From contig NC_016645.1 of NCBI RefSeq assembly GCF_000234805.1, forward strand, positions 1,836,391-1,900,390: a stretch of 64,000 nt of DNA, given 5' to 3'. The notes under the pieces were generated by a model. The model was not told the origin of the DNA, made no database searches, and was given only the letters and a program-made list of their open reading frames with translations. The stretch comes from Pyrobaculum ferrireducens (GTDB lineage Archaea; Thermoproteota; Thermoprotei; Thermoproteales; Thermoproteaceae). Position numbers and translations under genes: made by a program. Positions 17,926 through 26,821 of the stretch are shown here, one piece after another; positions within the stretch are counted from its first letter, which is position 1, and the number at the start of each line of letters is the position of its first letter.

Positions 17926-18129
17926 GTGGGGGATGGTTGTACTGTCGTGTGGCGTGGGGAGAAGTACCGCGTAGAGTGCACCCCATCTTATTTGCTAAGT
18001 CTTGCATGTAAGATCGCGGAGGCTGAGTGCGTACCTTACCCGGAGATTTATCGACAGATATTGAACAGCGTGGAGGGGGAGTATAGGGGGATTAGGCGCT
18101 TAGTGTCTACGATATTGTCCGAGAAGTGA
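17926..18129 (+). CDS. Small hypothetical protein
   Basis: 67 residues: MGDGCTVVWRGEKYRVECTP, then a helical section LLSLACKIAEAECVPYPEIYRQIL. Three to four cysteines. GTG start, 66 bases after the wHTH gene; no recognised family. Upstream gap 17858-17925 holds only AT-rich sequence. Confidence 0.45.
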   Translation: MGDGCTVVWRGEKYRVECTPSYLLSLACKIAEAECVPYPEIYRQILNSVEGEYRGIRRLVSTILSEK

Positions 18130-18170
18130 TTTTCAAAAGTTTTTAAAGTCCTTGAAACCTAGCCTAGCGT

Positions 18171-18842
18171 ATGTCTACGATCTTCGGAGAGCAACTTCCT
18201 AAGAGTAGCCGAGTGGAGTACGTAGGCGATGTGCCCATAATTGAGGAGTGTCCACGTGATGTTAAGACTCTCGGCGGCGAGCCGGTTCTACTGTTTGGTA
18301 AATGGAGTTATGAAGAGGTGGTGGTGAGAGATCCCGGTCTGAGGAGGTATATCTGTCTAAAGCCTGTGATGCTTCCACATACTGAGGGGAGGTTTCAAAA
18401 TGTGCGGTTTGGAAAGGCGCGGATCCCTATCGTGGAGAGACTTATAAACCTCATGATGAGGCCGGGGAGAAACGCCGGCAAGAAGCACAAGGCGTATAAC
18501 ATAGTCAAGAGGGCTTTTGAGCTGGTGTACTACAAGACGGGTAGAAATCCGCTACAGGTTTTCATCGACGCAATAATCAACACGGCCCCGAGGGAGGAAG
18601 TCACGAGGATAATTATGGGCGGCATAGCTTATTCTGTTTCTGTAGACGTATCTCCACAAAGGCGTCTTGATCTCGCTCTCCGCTGGATTACGGAGGGCGC
18701 AAGAACTTGTTCGTTTAATAACCCGAAGCCGATAGAGGAGTGTCTCGCCGACGAGCTCGTTGCGGCGGCGGCGAATGATCCCAAGAGCTACGCCGTGAGG
18801 AAGCGTGAGGAGCTAGAACGCATCGCCGCCGCCTCGCGTTAA
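18171..18842 (+). CDS. rps7: Ribosomal protein S7 (uS7)
   Basis: Small-subunit protein that organises the 16S 3' domain. 223 residues, archaeal length. [47 protein letters not shown] and [22 protein letters not shown] ... [18 protein letters not shown] are the S7 core. TATA-like gtttttaaag at ~18139-18148. Upstream of the clamp-loader genes, 29 bases apart from rfcS. Confidence 0.96.
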   Translation: MSTIFGEQLPKSSRVEYVGDVPIIEECPRDVKTLGGEPVLLFGKWSYEEVVVRDPGLRRYICLKPVMLPHTEGRFQNVRFGKARIPIVERLINLMMRPGRNAGKKHKAYNIVKRAFELVYYKTGRNPLQVFIDAIINTAPREEVTRIIMGGIAYSVSVDVSPQRRLDLALRWITEGARTCSFNNPKPIEECLADELVAAAANDPKSYAVRKREELERIAAASR

Positions 18843-18871
18843 CTGTTTTTAACAGACAACATCTCTGCCAC

Positions 18872-19861
18872 ATGGCTGAGTTGTTTTGGTTTGAGAAGTA
18901 TCGTCCTCGTTCTTTTGATGAGGTGGTGGATTTGGAGGAGGTTAAGGCTAGGCTTAGGGGTTTTGTGAAGAGCGGCGACATGCCGCATCTCCTCTTCTAC
19001 GGCCCTCCCGGCACTGGGAAGACCACCATGGCCCTTGTCTTGGCTAGAGAACTCTACGGTGAATACTGGCGGGAGAACACGCTGGAGCTCAACGCATCAG
19101 ACGAGAGAGGGATAAATGTAATTCGGGAGAGAGTAAAGGAATTCGCGCGGACGGCGCCCGTGGGCAAGGCACCCTTTAAACTAGTCATACTAGACGAAGC
19201 AGACAACATGACTTCAGACGCACAACAAGCACTACGCAGAATAATGGAAATATACGCACAAAACACAAGATTCATACTACTAGCAAACTATGTATCACGT
19301 ATAATCGATCCTATTATTTCTAGATGCGCCATCTTTAGGTTTTCACCCATGCCGAAGAATCTCATGGCAGAAAGACTCAGGCTCATTGCAAAAAGTGAGG
19401 GTGTTGAGCTTAGGGACGACGCCATTGACATAATATATGAACTGTCGGAGGGAGATATGAGGAAGGCTATAAACCTCCTACAAGTGGTTGCGGCTACGAA
19501 TAAAGTTGTTGACTCCAATGCCGTAGCCGCCGCCGCGGCTACTATAAAGCCCTCAGATATTATTGAGCTATTTAATCTTGCAATCGGCGGCGACGTGTCA
19601 AAGGCCCGGGAGAAGCTCCGAGAACTTATGTACCTCAAGGGCGTTGCAGGTGTCGACTTCATAAGAGCCTTCCAGAGAGAACTTATACGAATGGCGCTTG
19701 ATGATGATGTTAAGGCGGAGATCGCCGAGTTGCTGGCAGACATCGATTATAGACTCACACAGGGAGCGGATGAAGAAATTCAGTTGACTTATCTACTAAG
19801 TAAGTTAGGTGCCTTGGGGAGGCGGATTAGGCCGAGCCCTGCCCAGCAGAAAAAGAGATAA
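18872..19861 (+). CDS. rfcS: Replication factor C small subunit
   Basis: 329-residue AAA+ clamp-loader subunit without intein. [45 protein letters not shown] has RFC box II/Walker [26 protein letters not shown] is Walker [11 protein letters not shown] holds the arginine finger (SRC). Loads PCNA (10.7 kb). Stop and rfcL start share a base (TAATG). The stretch 19180-19310 uses A-ending codons much more than the rest of the gene. Confidence 0.97.
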   Translation: MAELFWFEKYRPRSFDEVVDLEEVKARLRGFVKSGDMPHLLFYGPPGTGKTTMALVLARELYGEYWRENTLELNASDERGINVIRERVKEFARTAPVGKAPFKLVILDEADNMTSDAQQALRRIMEIYAQNTRFILLANYVSRIIDPIISRCAIFRFSPMPKNLMAERLRLIAKSEGVELRDDAIDIIYELSEGDMRKAINLLQVVAATNKVVDSNAVAAAAATIKPSDIIELFNLAIGGDVSKAREKLRELMYLKGVAGVDFIRAFQRELIRMALDDDVKAEIAELLADIDYRLTQGADEEIQLTYLLSKLGALGRRIRPSPAQQKKR

Positions 19862-21129
19862 TGCCCCTCCCCTGGGTGGAGAAGTACAGACCCAAGTCTT
19901 TTGCAGATATTGTGAATCAGGAGGAGGCGAAGTACGTCTTGGCGTCTTGGATATGCGCCAAATTCAAGGCCCCTAAGGAGTTCTGTGCGCGCTGGGCTAA
20001 GAAAAAGGACAGGGAGATTACGGAGGCTAGGGCCGTTCTTTTAGCAGGCCCTCCTGGGGTTGGCAAGACTACAATAGTCCACGCCTTGGCGAGAGAAATT
20101 AGATATGAGCTTATTGAGCTTAACGCAAGTGATGTGAGAACTGCTGAGAGGCTGAGGCAGGTAGTGGGCAGTGGGTTGAGGGAGTCTTCTCTCTTTGGCT
20201 ACGAGGGCAAGATAGTCTTGTTTGACGAGGTTGATGGCCTCCATGTAAAAGAAGATAAGGGGGGGCTGGAGGCTATTATCGACATAGTGGAGACGGCGAA
20301 GGTTCCCATAGTCATGACCGCAAATAACCCCTACGATCCAAAGTTCAGGCCTTTGAGAGATCTCTCGCTTGTGGTTAACTTGAGGAGACTTTCTGAAGAC
20401 GAGGTGGTTGAGGTATTGAGAAGGATATGCGTCAACGAGGGGGCTAAATGTGAAGATGAGGCTTTGAGAAGCATCGCAAAGTCGTCTATGGGCGACCTAC
20501 GTGCGGCTATTAATGATCTACAGATGTACCTAACAGGCGGGAGGAAGATGTTGGTGTTAGATGATATAAAGAGGGCGGGGGAGAGAAATCCACAGCTTTC
20601 TATGTTCGAGATTTTGGATCGCGTTTACAAGGCGCGTTGGTTTGACGAGGCCCGTGCCGTGTCTTTCAACCCGTCTTTTGACTGGGAGCAGTACTTCGTA
20701 TGGGCTCTTGAAAGTATCCCAGTTGTGTACAAAGATCTTGAGGCGATGTCGACGGCGTATGACCGGCTTAGCAAAGCCGACGTGTTTATTGGAAGAATAA
20801 AGAGGATGCAGGAATGGGAGCTTCTGCCTTATGCCATGGAGCTCGCCCTCGGTGGGGTTTCTCAAATAAAAGACAAGCCAAGGCTCCCTCCCTTTATTAG
20901 ATATGGATTCCCACAGAGACTTCTCCTACTGGCTAGATCTAGAGAGGCGCGGAGGAGGCGGGACGCGCTTGTTGAATACCTAGCACAGAACTTACATGTT
21001 TCCAAGTCGGCTGTCAGGTCTGAGATATTGTATGTACTTTCAGCGCTGTCGAAAGCCAACCCTAGTGTAGTGGAGAAATTAAGTAAATCTCTGGGCATCA
21101 GCGCTGTAGATATTAGAACCCTGCTCTGA
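19861..21129 (+). CDS. rfcL: Replication factor C large subunit
   Basis: 422-residue AAA+ protein. PWVEKYRPKSFADIVNQEEAK, Walker A AGPPGVGKTTIV, ELNASDVRTAERLRQVVG, Walker B VLFDEVDGLHVKEDKGG and sensor-1 VIMTANNPYDPKFRPLRDLS identify RfcL. C-terminal helical collar follows. Lacks the long basic PIP tail of many RfcL; ends SLGISAVDIRTLL. Translationally coupled to rfcS (one-base overlap) and to the next small ORF (TGATG). Confidence 0.96.
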   Translation: MPLPWVEKYRPKSFADIVNQEEAKYVLASWICAKFKAPKEFCARWAKKKDREITEARAVLLAGPPGVGKTTIVHALAREIRYELIELNASDVRTAERLRQVVGSGLRESSLFGYEGKIVLFDEVDGLHVKEDKGGLEAIIDIVETAKVPIVMTANNPYDPKFRPLRDLSLVVNLRRLSEDEVVEVLRRICVNEGAKCEDEALRSIAKSSMGDLRAAINDLQMYLTGGRKMLVLDDIKRAGERNPQLSMFEILDRVYKARWFDEARAVSFNPSFDWEQYFVWALESIPVVYKDLEAMSTAYDRLSKADVFIGRIKRMQEWELLPYAMELALGGVSQIKDKPRLPPFIRYGFPQRLLLLARSREARRRRDALVEYLAQNLHVSKSAVRSEILYVLSALSKANPSVVEKLSKSLGISAVDIRTLL

Positions 21130-21332
21130 TGGAGAGGGGCCACGTACTTATTAGGACGGCTCCACGGAAAGACAAGGTCGTGGCCAGGGATTTATGCGAC
21201 TGCCTGTATTACTATGACCAGTCTGTTAAATGTGAGGTAATAAAGCCTGGTTTTGTCTATGTCAATACTTTTACTACTTACTTAGGTGAATGTCTAAATT
21301 TATTTTATTTTAAAAAATTATTAAAAATATAG
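21129..21332 (+). CDS. Small hypothetical protein coupled to rfcL
   Basis: 67 residues; ATG overlaps the rfcL stop (TGATG), suggesting coupling. MERGHVLIRTAPRKDKVVARDLCDCLYYYDQSVKCEVIKPGFVYVNT is weakly reminiscent of the start of THUMP-type RNA-binding proteins, but it is short and the tail (FYFKKLLKI) is AT-rich coding. It may be a truncated remnant. Confidence 0.5.
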   Translation: MERGHVLIRTAPRKDKVVARDLCDCLYYYDQSVKCEVIKPGFVYVNTFTTYLGECLNLFYFKKLLKI

Positions 21333-21426
21333 AAATATATGATTATGTATCTAGGGAGAGGCCGGAGTGTAGTAGTTGTGTAGTCGTTGCAGTCGGCGGG
21401 CTGTATTTCGTGCGCAGAGTTGGCTG

Positions 21427-21476
21427 ATACTTTTAGAATACATCTATTTATTACAAGTTATGTAATCTGAAAGTAT
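21427..21476. promoter_or_regulatory. Inverted repeat upstream of orc1/cdc6 (possible ORB pair or operator)
   Basis: Arms ATACTTTTAGAATACAT (21427-21443) and ATGTAATCTGAAAGTAT (21460-21476) match 15 of 17 as reverse complements, separated by 16 bases. The right arm abuts the TATA-like agtatttataa (21472-21482) that lies ~25 bases before ATG 21502. The whole gap 21333-21501 begins with a run of A/T (21290-21345). It could be origin recognition elements or an autoregulatory operator. Confidence 0.5.
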
Positions 21477-21501
21477 TTATAACTGCCTTGTCCTCACCTC
21501 C

Positions 21502-22671
21502 ATGGCTATTGTAGTTGACGAATCTGTTTTTTCACCTAACTACGTGCCGGAGAGGCTACCGCACAGAGAGCAACAGCTCCAGAGCATTGATATGTTGCTC
21601 AGTAGCTGGCTACAGGCGCCGGGGCATCACTACCCCAGGGCGACTCTATTAGGCAGGCCAGGCACTGGCAAAACTGTTACAGTACGTAAACTCTGGGAGA
21701 TATATAAAGAGAGATCTAAAGCACGTTTTGTTTACATAAATGGATTTATCTACAGAAACTTCACTACTATAGTAGGCGAGATAGCGAGATCGCTGGAAAT
21801 TCCGTTTCCGCGCCGTGGCTTAAGTAGAGACGAATTCCTAGCCCTCTTAATTGAACATCTACGTGAACGAGATCTCTACATGTTCCTAGTCCTAGACGAC
21901 GCCTTTAACCTAGCCCCCGACATATTATCCACATTCATTAGGCTGGGACAGGAGGTTGATAAATTGGGCGCGTTTAGAATAGCTCTCATCGTCGTGGGAC
22001 ACAACGACACTGTTCTCAACAACCTAGATCCATCGACTCGTGGAATAATGGGAAAGTACGTAATACGCTTCTCCCCATACACTAAGGAACAAATCTTCAG
22101 CATATTACTTGACAGAGCCAGGGCGGGTCTCGCAGAGGGTTCCTACAGCGAAGACATCCTCCAGATGATAGCCGACATCACAGGCGCCCAGAGTCCGCTT
22201 GATACAAATAGAGGCGATGCCAGACTTGCCATAGACATCCTCTACAGAGCCGCATACGCCGCGCAACAGAACGGAAGGAGACAAATAACACCTGAAGACG
22301 TCAGAAGATCGTCGAAAGAGGTGCTCTTTGGCATATCCGAAGAGGTGCTCGTCGGTCTGCCTCTCCATGAAAAACTTTTCCTACTTGCCATAGTTAGGTC
22401 GCTAAAAATCTCTCATATGCCATATGTAACATTTGGCGAAGCAGAGGAGGCCTATAAAATAGCCTGCGAGGAATATGGAGAGAAGCCAAGAGTACACAGC
22501 CAGCTTTGGACCTACCTCAATGATCTAAGAGAAAAAGGTATAATTGAAACTAGGCAAAATAAAAGGGGAGAGGGCGTGCGGGGGCGCACAACGCTCATAT
22601 CAATAGGAACCGAGCCGCTTGATACGCTTGAGTCGGTGCTCGCCAAACTAATAAGAGAGGAGCTTAGATGA
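21502..22671 (+). CDS. cdc6: Orc1/Cdc6-type replication initiator
   Basis: 389-residue AAA+ initiator. FSPNYVPERLPHREQQLQSI is the family N-terminus; Walker A ATLLGRPGTGKTVTVRKL; Walker B MFLVLDDAFNL; sensor/arginine region LDPSTRGIMGKYVIRFSPYTKEQIFSILLDRA; C-terminal winged helix with LPLHEKLFLLAIVRSL. Binds origins and recruits MCM. ATG 21502 fits the TATA-like box at 21472-21482. Ends overlapping the next winged-helix gene by four bases. Confidence 0.96.
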   Translation: MAIVVDESVFSPNYVPERLPHREQQLQSIDMLLSSWLQAPGHHYPRATLLGRPGTGKTVTVRKLWEIYKERSKARFVYINGFIYRNFTTIVGEIARSLEIPFPRRGLSRDEFLALLIEHLRERDLYMFLVLDDAFNLAPDILSTFIRLGQEVDKLGAFRIALIVVGHNDTVLNNLDPSTRGIMGKYVIRFSPYTKEQIFSILLDRARAGLAEGSYSEDILQMIADITGAQSPLDTNRGDARLAIDILYRAAYAAQQNGRRQITPEDVRRSSKEVLFGISEEVLVGLPLHEKLFLLAIVRSLKISHMPYVTFGEAEEAYKIACEEYGEKPRVHSQLWTYLNDLREKGIIETRQNKRGEGVRGRTTLISIGTEPLDTLESVLAKLIREELR

Positions 22672-22970
22672 TCGAGGAGGTCCTAGGCGCGCCGCTACGC
22701 ATACGTATACTCCTGGCGCTCTGGAAGTGGGGTGAGGTAAACATGACCGAACTCGCCCACATTCTAAACACCAACTACAACCAGCTAGCCCTCCACTTGA
22801 AACTCCTCGTCGACTACGGATTAGTTGAGGAGAAGCGCATCGGGCGCGCTAGACTAGTAAAGCTACGAGACGCAGAACTCATCCACTCTCTACTCCAAGC
22901 CCTGGCATTAGCAGACGAAGAACTCACAAAAAAGACAAACATAGAGAGTTCAGAAAAGCCGCCAAATTGA
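22668..22970 (+). CDS. Winged-helix (ArsR-like) regulator coupled to cdc6
   Basis: 100 residues. VLGAPLRIRILLALWKWGEVNMTELAHILNTNYNQLALHLKLLVDYGLVEEKRIGRARLVKL is a full winged helix-turn-helix. ATG overlaps the cdc6 stop (ATGA), so it is co-translated with the initiator; a role in replication control or expression of cdc6 is plausible but only inferred. Confidence 0.8.
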   Translation: MIEEVLGAPLRIRILLALWKWGEVNMTELAHILNTNYNQLALHLKLLVDYGLVEEKRIGRARLVKLRDAELIHSLLQALALADEELTKKTNIESSEKPPN

Positions 22971-22971
22971 T

Positions 22972-23187
22972 GGATGTGCCAAGCGATTTCGTTTGGCGAA
23001 CACATCGTGAAACATGATACCCCCTCCAGCGTCCCCGGGGCTCGGGGCCCGAGGCGCCTTCGATCCCACAGGGCAGATCGCCAGGTGACTTGACATCGCC
23101 CCTTCTGCAGATGCGTATTAGGCACAGCAACTCCTCCCAGAGCCCCCGCGGGAGGCAAGGGCGCCTACATAGCCTCCCTTTTCTCTG
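22972..23187 (+). ncRNA. GC-rich structured region, candidate unidentified RNA
   Basis: No convincing gene lies in 22971-23281 although GC is high, unlike other gaps here. Hairpins on the plus strand: GAUGUGCCAA...UUGGCGAACACAUC (22973-23008), AUCGUG-AAA-CAUGAU (23004-23018), CCCGGGG/CUCGGGGCCCGAG-rich helices near 23034-23054, and a terminal GGGAGGC...GCCUCCC. G-U pairs in the first two hairpins exist only if the plus strand is the RNA. No match to the landmarks I know of SRP RNA, 5S rRNA or RNase P RNA. Confidence 0.5.
23150..23184 (+). terminator. Stem-loop plus U-tract, with competing upstream pairing
   Basis: GGGAGGC (23150-23156) pairs with GCCUCCC (23172-23178), followed at once by UUUU (23179-23182) and more pyrimidines. 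An upstream CCUCCC (23133-23138) can pair with the same GGGAGG, giving an alternative helix that would dissolve the terminator stem. Confidence 0.5.
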
Positions 23188-23281
23188 TTAAGCTTGTATA
23201 TGTTTAGGCTACTCCGCGTAGGCTTTGGAGGCAGCAGACTAAGCACAAAATGTTATATTTGTATTGTGGAGAGAACACGGC

Positions 23282-23884
23282 GTGGGGGCCCGTTTCGAGC
23301 GTTACGTGTTAGATCTACTACCTGCGATTGGGCTGATTCCCAAAGCTACGCGTTTTAAGGTGTATCGAGAGGGGGTGGAGGTAGGCGAGGTGGACATAAT
23401 CGCCGTCGACGAAAAGGGCAACACCTACGCCATTGAGGTAAAGGCCGGGAGGGTAGACATCAGCGGGATAAGACAGGCGTATGTGAACGCCAAAATACTC
23501 GGCGCCAGGCCCTTGGTGATAGCCAGGGGCTACGCAGATGACGGAGCTAGACAGTTAGCAAAAGAACTCGGCGTCGAGGTAGTCCTACTGCCTGACTACA
23601 TATTTTTATCAATTGACGACTTGTACACAGCCCTCACAAGCGCGTTGGCTAGGTTCATAGCGACAATCCTGGCGGTGTACATAACCCTAGGGGAGAAGGA
23701 GATCGAAGCCATTAAAGAGTGTAGAGATCTACAATGTATATGCGAAAAAGTAGACTGCGAATCTCTATTTCAGAAACTGCCCAGAGAGGCTAAAAACGCC
23801 GAGGTGATTTTGCTGGCTATTGAGCTTCGTAGGTGGCTACCAATTCTATGCTCGGCACCCAAACAAAGAGGAATAGATATTTAG
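23282..23884 (+). CDS. PD-(D/E)XK nuclease-like protein (RecB/Mrr-type fold)
   Basis: 200 residues. The core FERYVLDLLPAIGL...VGEVDIIAVDEKGNTYAIEVKAGRVD shows the D-x(n)-ExK triad of restriction-endonuclease-like nucleases, then a helix and VIARGYADDGARQLAKELGVEVVLL. A C-terminal part has four cysteines (ECRDLQCICEKVDCESL). GTG 23282 is preferred over TTG 23264 because TATA-like ttatattt (23252-23259) is 26 bases upstream. May repair or cleave DNA; specificity unknown. Confidence 0.75.
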   Translation: MGARFERYVLDLLPAIGLIPKATRFKVYREGVEVGEVDIIAVDEKGNTYAIEVKAGRVDISGIRQAYVNAKILGARPLVIARGYADDGARQLAKELGVEVVLLPDYIFLSIDDLYTALTSALARFIATILAVYITLGEKEIEAIKECRDLQCICEKVDCESLFQKLPREAKNAEVILLAIELRRWLPILCSAPKQRGIDI

Positions 23885-23902
23885 GAGACGCGACATACGT
23901 CC

Positions 23903-25003
23903 ATGGAGCCGCTAGTGTCAGAAATTAAACAAAAGTTCCAGCCTAGGCTAAAGCCAATTGAATGGAGGGGGGATAGGCTGGTGCTCCTAGACCAGAGAAT
24001 ACTACCCTTCGAGACTAGGTACATAGAGGCAAAGACCGTGGAGGATGTGGCTCACGCGATCCGCGACATGGCTGTTAGAGGTGCGCCGGCCATTGGCATA
24101 ACAGCGGCCTTCGGCATGGTCTTAGCCCTGGTAGAGAAGACACCCAGTAATACGCAAGAGGCGTTAAAGACCTTGGCGAGGGCGAGGGAAATCCTCTCTA
24201 AAACCAGGCCCACCGCGGTGAACCTCTTCTGGGCACTCGACAGGATGTACAACAAGGCCGTGGAACTCACATCGTCCGCATCCTCCGTTAGGGAGCTCAG
24301 AGACGGGCTAGAAAAAGAGGCTCTGAAGATATTTGAAGAAGAGCTCGATGCCGAGATAAAAATGGGGTTGTACGGAGCCGAACTCCTAGAAGATGGCGAC
24401 ACCGTCTTGACTATATGTAACGCCGGAGGCCTCGCGACTGGCACAGGCCTAGGCACGGCGACGGCGCCTATATACATCGCGTCGATGCTTGGGAAGAGGG
24501 TATCTGTCATCGCCCCCGAGACAAGGCCGTGGCAACAAGGCGCGAGGCTGACAGTGTACGAGCTTATGCAGAACGGGATACGCACCACCTTAATTGCAGA
24601 TACAGCGGTGGGGCTTGTGATGTATAGACGACTAGTGGACATAGTAATGGTGGGCGCAGATCGGATACTACTAGATGGCCATGTGTTTAACAAAATAGGC
24701 ACACTTAACGAGGCTGTCCTTGCTCACGAATTCGGCATCCCCTTCTACGTCTTAGCGCCGACCAGCACGATAGATACACGGAGCAGAGTAGAGGATGTTA
24801 AGATAGAGGAGAGGAGCCCCGACGAAGTCCGCACCGTAAGGACCGCTCAAGGCAGTGTATATGTCACTCTAAAAGAGGTTGCAGTCTACAACCCCGTGTT
24901 TGACGTCACGCCCCCAAAATACGTAACTGGAATAATCACAGAGAGGGGCGTAGCGACGCACCCACTGTCCATAAACTTACGCAAATTGCTAAATAAGACA
25001 TAG
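23903..25003 (+). CDS. mtnA: S-methyl-5-thioribose-1-phosphate isomerase (aIF2B-like)
   Basis: 366 residues, length of Mtn[21 protein letters not shown] at the N-terminal substrate site, [22 protein letters not shown] with the catalytic Cys, and [39 protein letters not shown] with the catalytic Asp. Converts methylthioribose-1-phosphate to the ribulose form in methionine salvage. Related eIF2B-like ribose-1,5-bisphosphate isomerases are shorter, so MtnA is preferred. Confidence 0.9.
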   Translation: MEPLVSEIKQKFQPRLKPIEWRGDRLVLLDQRILPFETRYIEAKTVEDVAHAIRDMAVRGAPAIGITAAFGMVLALVEKTPSNTQEALKTLARAREILSKTRPTAVNLFWALDRMYNKAVELTSSASSVRELRDGLEKEALKIFEEELDAEIKMGLYGAELLEDGDTVLTICNAGGLATGTGLGTATAPIYIASMLGKRVSVIAPETRPWQQGARLTVYELMQNGIRTTLIADTAVGLVMYRRLVDIVMVGADRILLDGHVFNKIGTLNEAVLAHEFGIPFYVLAPTSTIDTRSRVEDVKIEERSPDEVRTVRTAQGSVYVTLKEVAVYNPVFDVTPPKYVTGIITERGVATHPLSINLRKLLNKT

Positions 25004-25108
25004 CCAGCAGACTTAACTATACGTCTAATATATTTATAAGTAGAACGTCCCATAAGTGTTCTAGACAAAGATGAAAAATTTAAAAAACATGTGATTTCAA
25101 GACTTCGG

Positions 25109-25426
25109 ATGCGATTAGAAATCATAGAAAGAAAACTTGTAGAAGCTTTAGTTATACTATTAATAAATGCAAAAGGAAAAGTAGTCAGTATAAGGGCGAC
25201 ATCGCTTGCAAAAATGGCTGGTTTTGGAAACGACCACAGTGCTATACTAAAAGCCGCGAGGTTTCTACAAAAACTCTCAAAATACCAATTCATCAGAGTC
25301 GCTACTGAAACTAAGCGCAACAAGACCTACCGCTACTTAGTTAAAACAGACGACGAGCTGTGGCAACTAGTGCGCAGAGATCCCGAAAGAGCAAAAGAGA
25401 TAATAATAAAACTTATTTCAAAATAG
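25109..25426 (+). CDS. Hypothetical protein, possible winged-helix
   Basis: 105 residues from ATG 25109 (a GTG at 25091 is also in frame). RLEIIERKLVEALVILLINAKGKVVSIRATSLAKMAGFGNDHSAILKAARFLQKL looks like a helix-turn-helix with a basic wing TETKRNKTYRYLVKT. TATA-like atttaaaaaac (25078-25088) is 26 bases before 25109. Stop is immediately followed by the NSUN methyltransferase ATG, so they share an operon. Confidence 0.6.
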   Translation: MRLEIIERKLVEALVILLINAKGKVVSIRATSLAKMAGFGNDHSAILKAARFLQKLSKYQFIRVATETKRNKTYRYLVKTDDELWQLVRRDPERAKEIIIKLISK

Positions 25427-26566
25427 ATGAATTTTTATGGAATTGAAATTGACGAACTTTTATATAAACACCTCCTAGAATTCCTCAGCGACTCTGAAAT
25501 AGATGCGCTCTTCCGCTCTATTACAACTCCACCACCACGCTACTATATACGTGTAAACACGCATATAACCACTCCCCAAGAACTGATAAAGAGACTTAAC
25601 TCACGTGGGCTCGTCGCCTATAGAGACGAGCGCTTCCACGACGCAATCTGGCTCCCGGTAGAGGGGCCCTTTAAGATCCCCCCAGCGAGGAAGATTGTAG
25701 TAGTCGACAAGAAAGCCGCGGAGAGCATTATGCTAGGCGCAGATCTCTACGCACCAGCCATAGTAAAAACAGACCGCGTACTAAAAGGAGACGAGGTGAA
25801 TATAGTCTCTGACAACGGCGTTGTGGTAGCCTTTGGCTCCGCAGTAGTTGACAGCGACGAGGCGCTGAGGACGAGGAGGGGGCTCTACATCAAGGTGGAG
25901 AAATCGCTGTACCGCACGCCGAAGCTTAGAAATCTCCCCGAATACGACGGCGGGCTTTTCTACAGCCAGAGCCTGCCTGCCATAGCTGTTGGCCACGTGG
26001 CGCGCAGATTTGCCCGCCTAGACGCCGCTGATCTAAACGCGGCTCCCGGCGGAAAAGCAACACACCTAGCACAGAGCGGTCTCAGAGTGGTGGCTGTAGA
26101 TAGATCTCAACCAAAGATAGCTAGGTTAAAAAACGAGATATCGAGATTGAAACTAGATTTCTTTATCGACGTAGTGATGCACGATAGTAGGTACCTAGAT
26201 AGAGACTTTCCAAGACTTAAGACAAGCATAGCGTTGGTAGATCCGCCTTGTAGCGACCTAGGTGTACGCCCAAAAATATACCACAGAGTTACCTACAGCG
26301 CTGTGAAAAACCTGGCTAGGTACCAGATACAGTTCCTGAAAACAGCGTTGAAAATCGCCCCCTTTGTAATATACTCAACATGCACACTAACCTACCTAGA
26401 AAATGAGGAGGTGGTTATGAAGGCAGGCGGCGAAGTTGTAGACGCTGAGCTTAATATAGGCGCCCCGGGGTGGGGCTGCCCCAGTTGCCGTCGATTTCTA
26501 CCGCATATACACAACACGCCCGGGTTCTTCATAGCGCTACTGAAAAGCCCTAGGAGAGAGCCTTAA
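25427..26566 (+). CDS. NOL1/NOP2/Sun (NSUN) RNA m5C methyltransferase with PUA domain
   Basis: 379 residues. N-terminal ~160 residues include a PUA domain (GADLYAPAIVKTDRVLKGDEVNIVS). The SAM-binding motif I DLNAAPGGKATHLAQ, motif IV DPPCSD and motif VI YSTCTL give the two catalytic cysteines of NSUN enzymes. PUA-plus-NSUN in archaea resembles the NSUN6 group that makes m5C72 in tRNA, so a tRNA substrate is likely. The 3' end overlaps a convergent zinc-ribbon gene by 17 bases. Confidence 0.88.
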   Translation: MNFYGIEIDELLYKHLLEFLSDSEIDALFRSITTPPPRYYIRVNTHITTPQELIKRLNSRGLVAYRDERFHDAIWLPVEGPFKIPPARKIVVVDKKAAESIMLGADLYAPAIVKTDRVLKGDEVNIVSDNGVVVAFGSAVVDSDEALRTRRGLYIKVEKSLYRTPKLRNLPEYDGGLFYSQSLPAIAVGHVARRFARLDAADLNAAPGGKATHLAQSGLRVVAVDRSQPKIARLKNEISRLKLDFFIDVVMHDSRYLDRDFPRLKTSIALVDPPCSDLGVRPKIYHRVTYSAVKNLARYQIQFLKTALKIAPFVIYSTCTLTYLENEEVVMKAGGEVVDAELNIGAPGWGCPSCRRFLPHIHNTPGFFIALLKSPRREP

Positions 26567-26777
26567 GCGTCTTCGACACATAGACATCGCACTGCTTCTT
26601 AAAAGAGCAGAAGTTACACGCAGAGGGGCTTTCCCCCCTCAATCTCTTCTCAACAACCTTACATAAATTCTTTACATAATACTGAGGAAAGCAGTCTTTG
26701 CATATAAATATATTTCCATATATGTACGCAATATTTTTAAAATTAACTTCTCGCCCACATACAGTACAAAACGGCAT
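26550..26777 (-). CDS. Small double zinc-ribbon protein
   Basis: 75 residues, two cysteine pairs (CTVCGREV ... CKDCFPQYY) and a second group CNFCSFKKQCDVY. Likely binds one or two metal ions; the second set also resembles small Fe-S sites. ATG 26777; shares its TATA region with the divergent AMMECR1 gene. Function unknown. Confidence 0.65.
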   Translation of the reverse strand: MPFCTVCGREVNFKNIAYIYGNIFICKDCFPQYYVKNLCKVVEKRLRGESPSACNFCSFKKQCDVYVSKTLKALS

Positions 26778-26795
26778 GGAGATACCTAATCAAGC

Positions 26796-26804
26796 ATTTA
26801 AAAG
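26796..26804. promoter_or_regulatory. Shared divergent TATA region (zinc ribbon / AMMECR1)
   Basis: The near-symmetric atttaaaag sits 26 bases before GTG 26822 (plus) and 26 bases before ATG 26777 (minus). Start codons are separated by only 44 bases, so one TATA box could serve both leaderless genes. Confidence 0.55.
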
Positions 26805-26821
26805 CATGATCTAGTGTATTA

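Noticed and set aside
23037-23060. Palindromic CCCGGGG/CUCGGGGCCCGAG as a restriction-like or recombination site
   Set aside because: Better explained as helices of the structured RNA candidate.
22814-23158. Open frames of 68 and 114 codons on the minus strand
   Set aside because: Low-complexity Pro/Gly/Arg-rich translation, one lies across a real gene on the other strand, and the region behaves like structured RNA.
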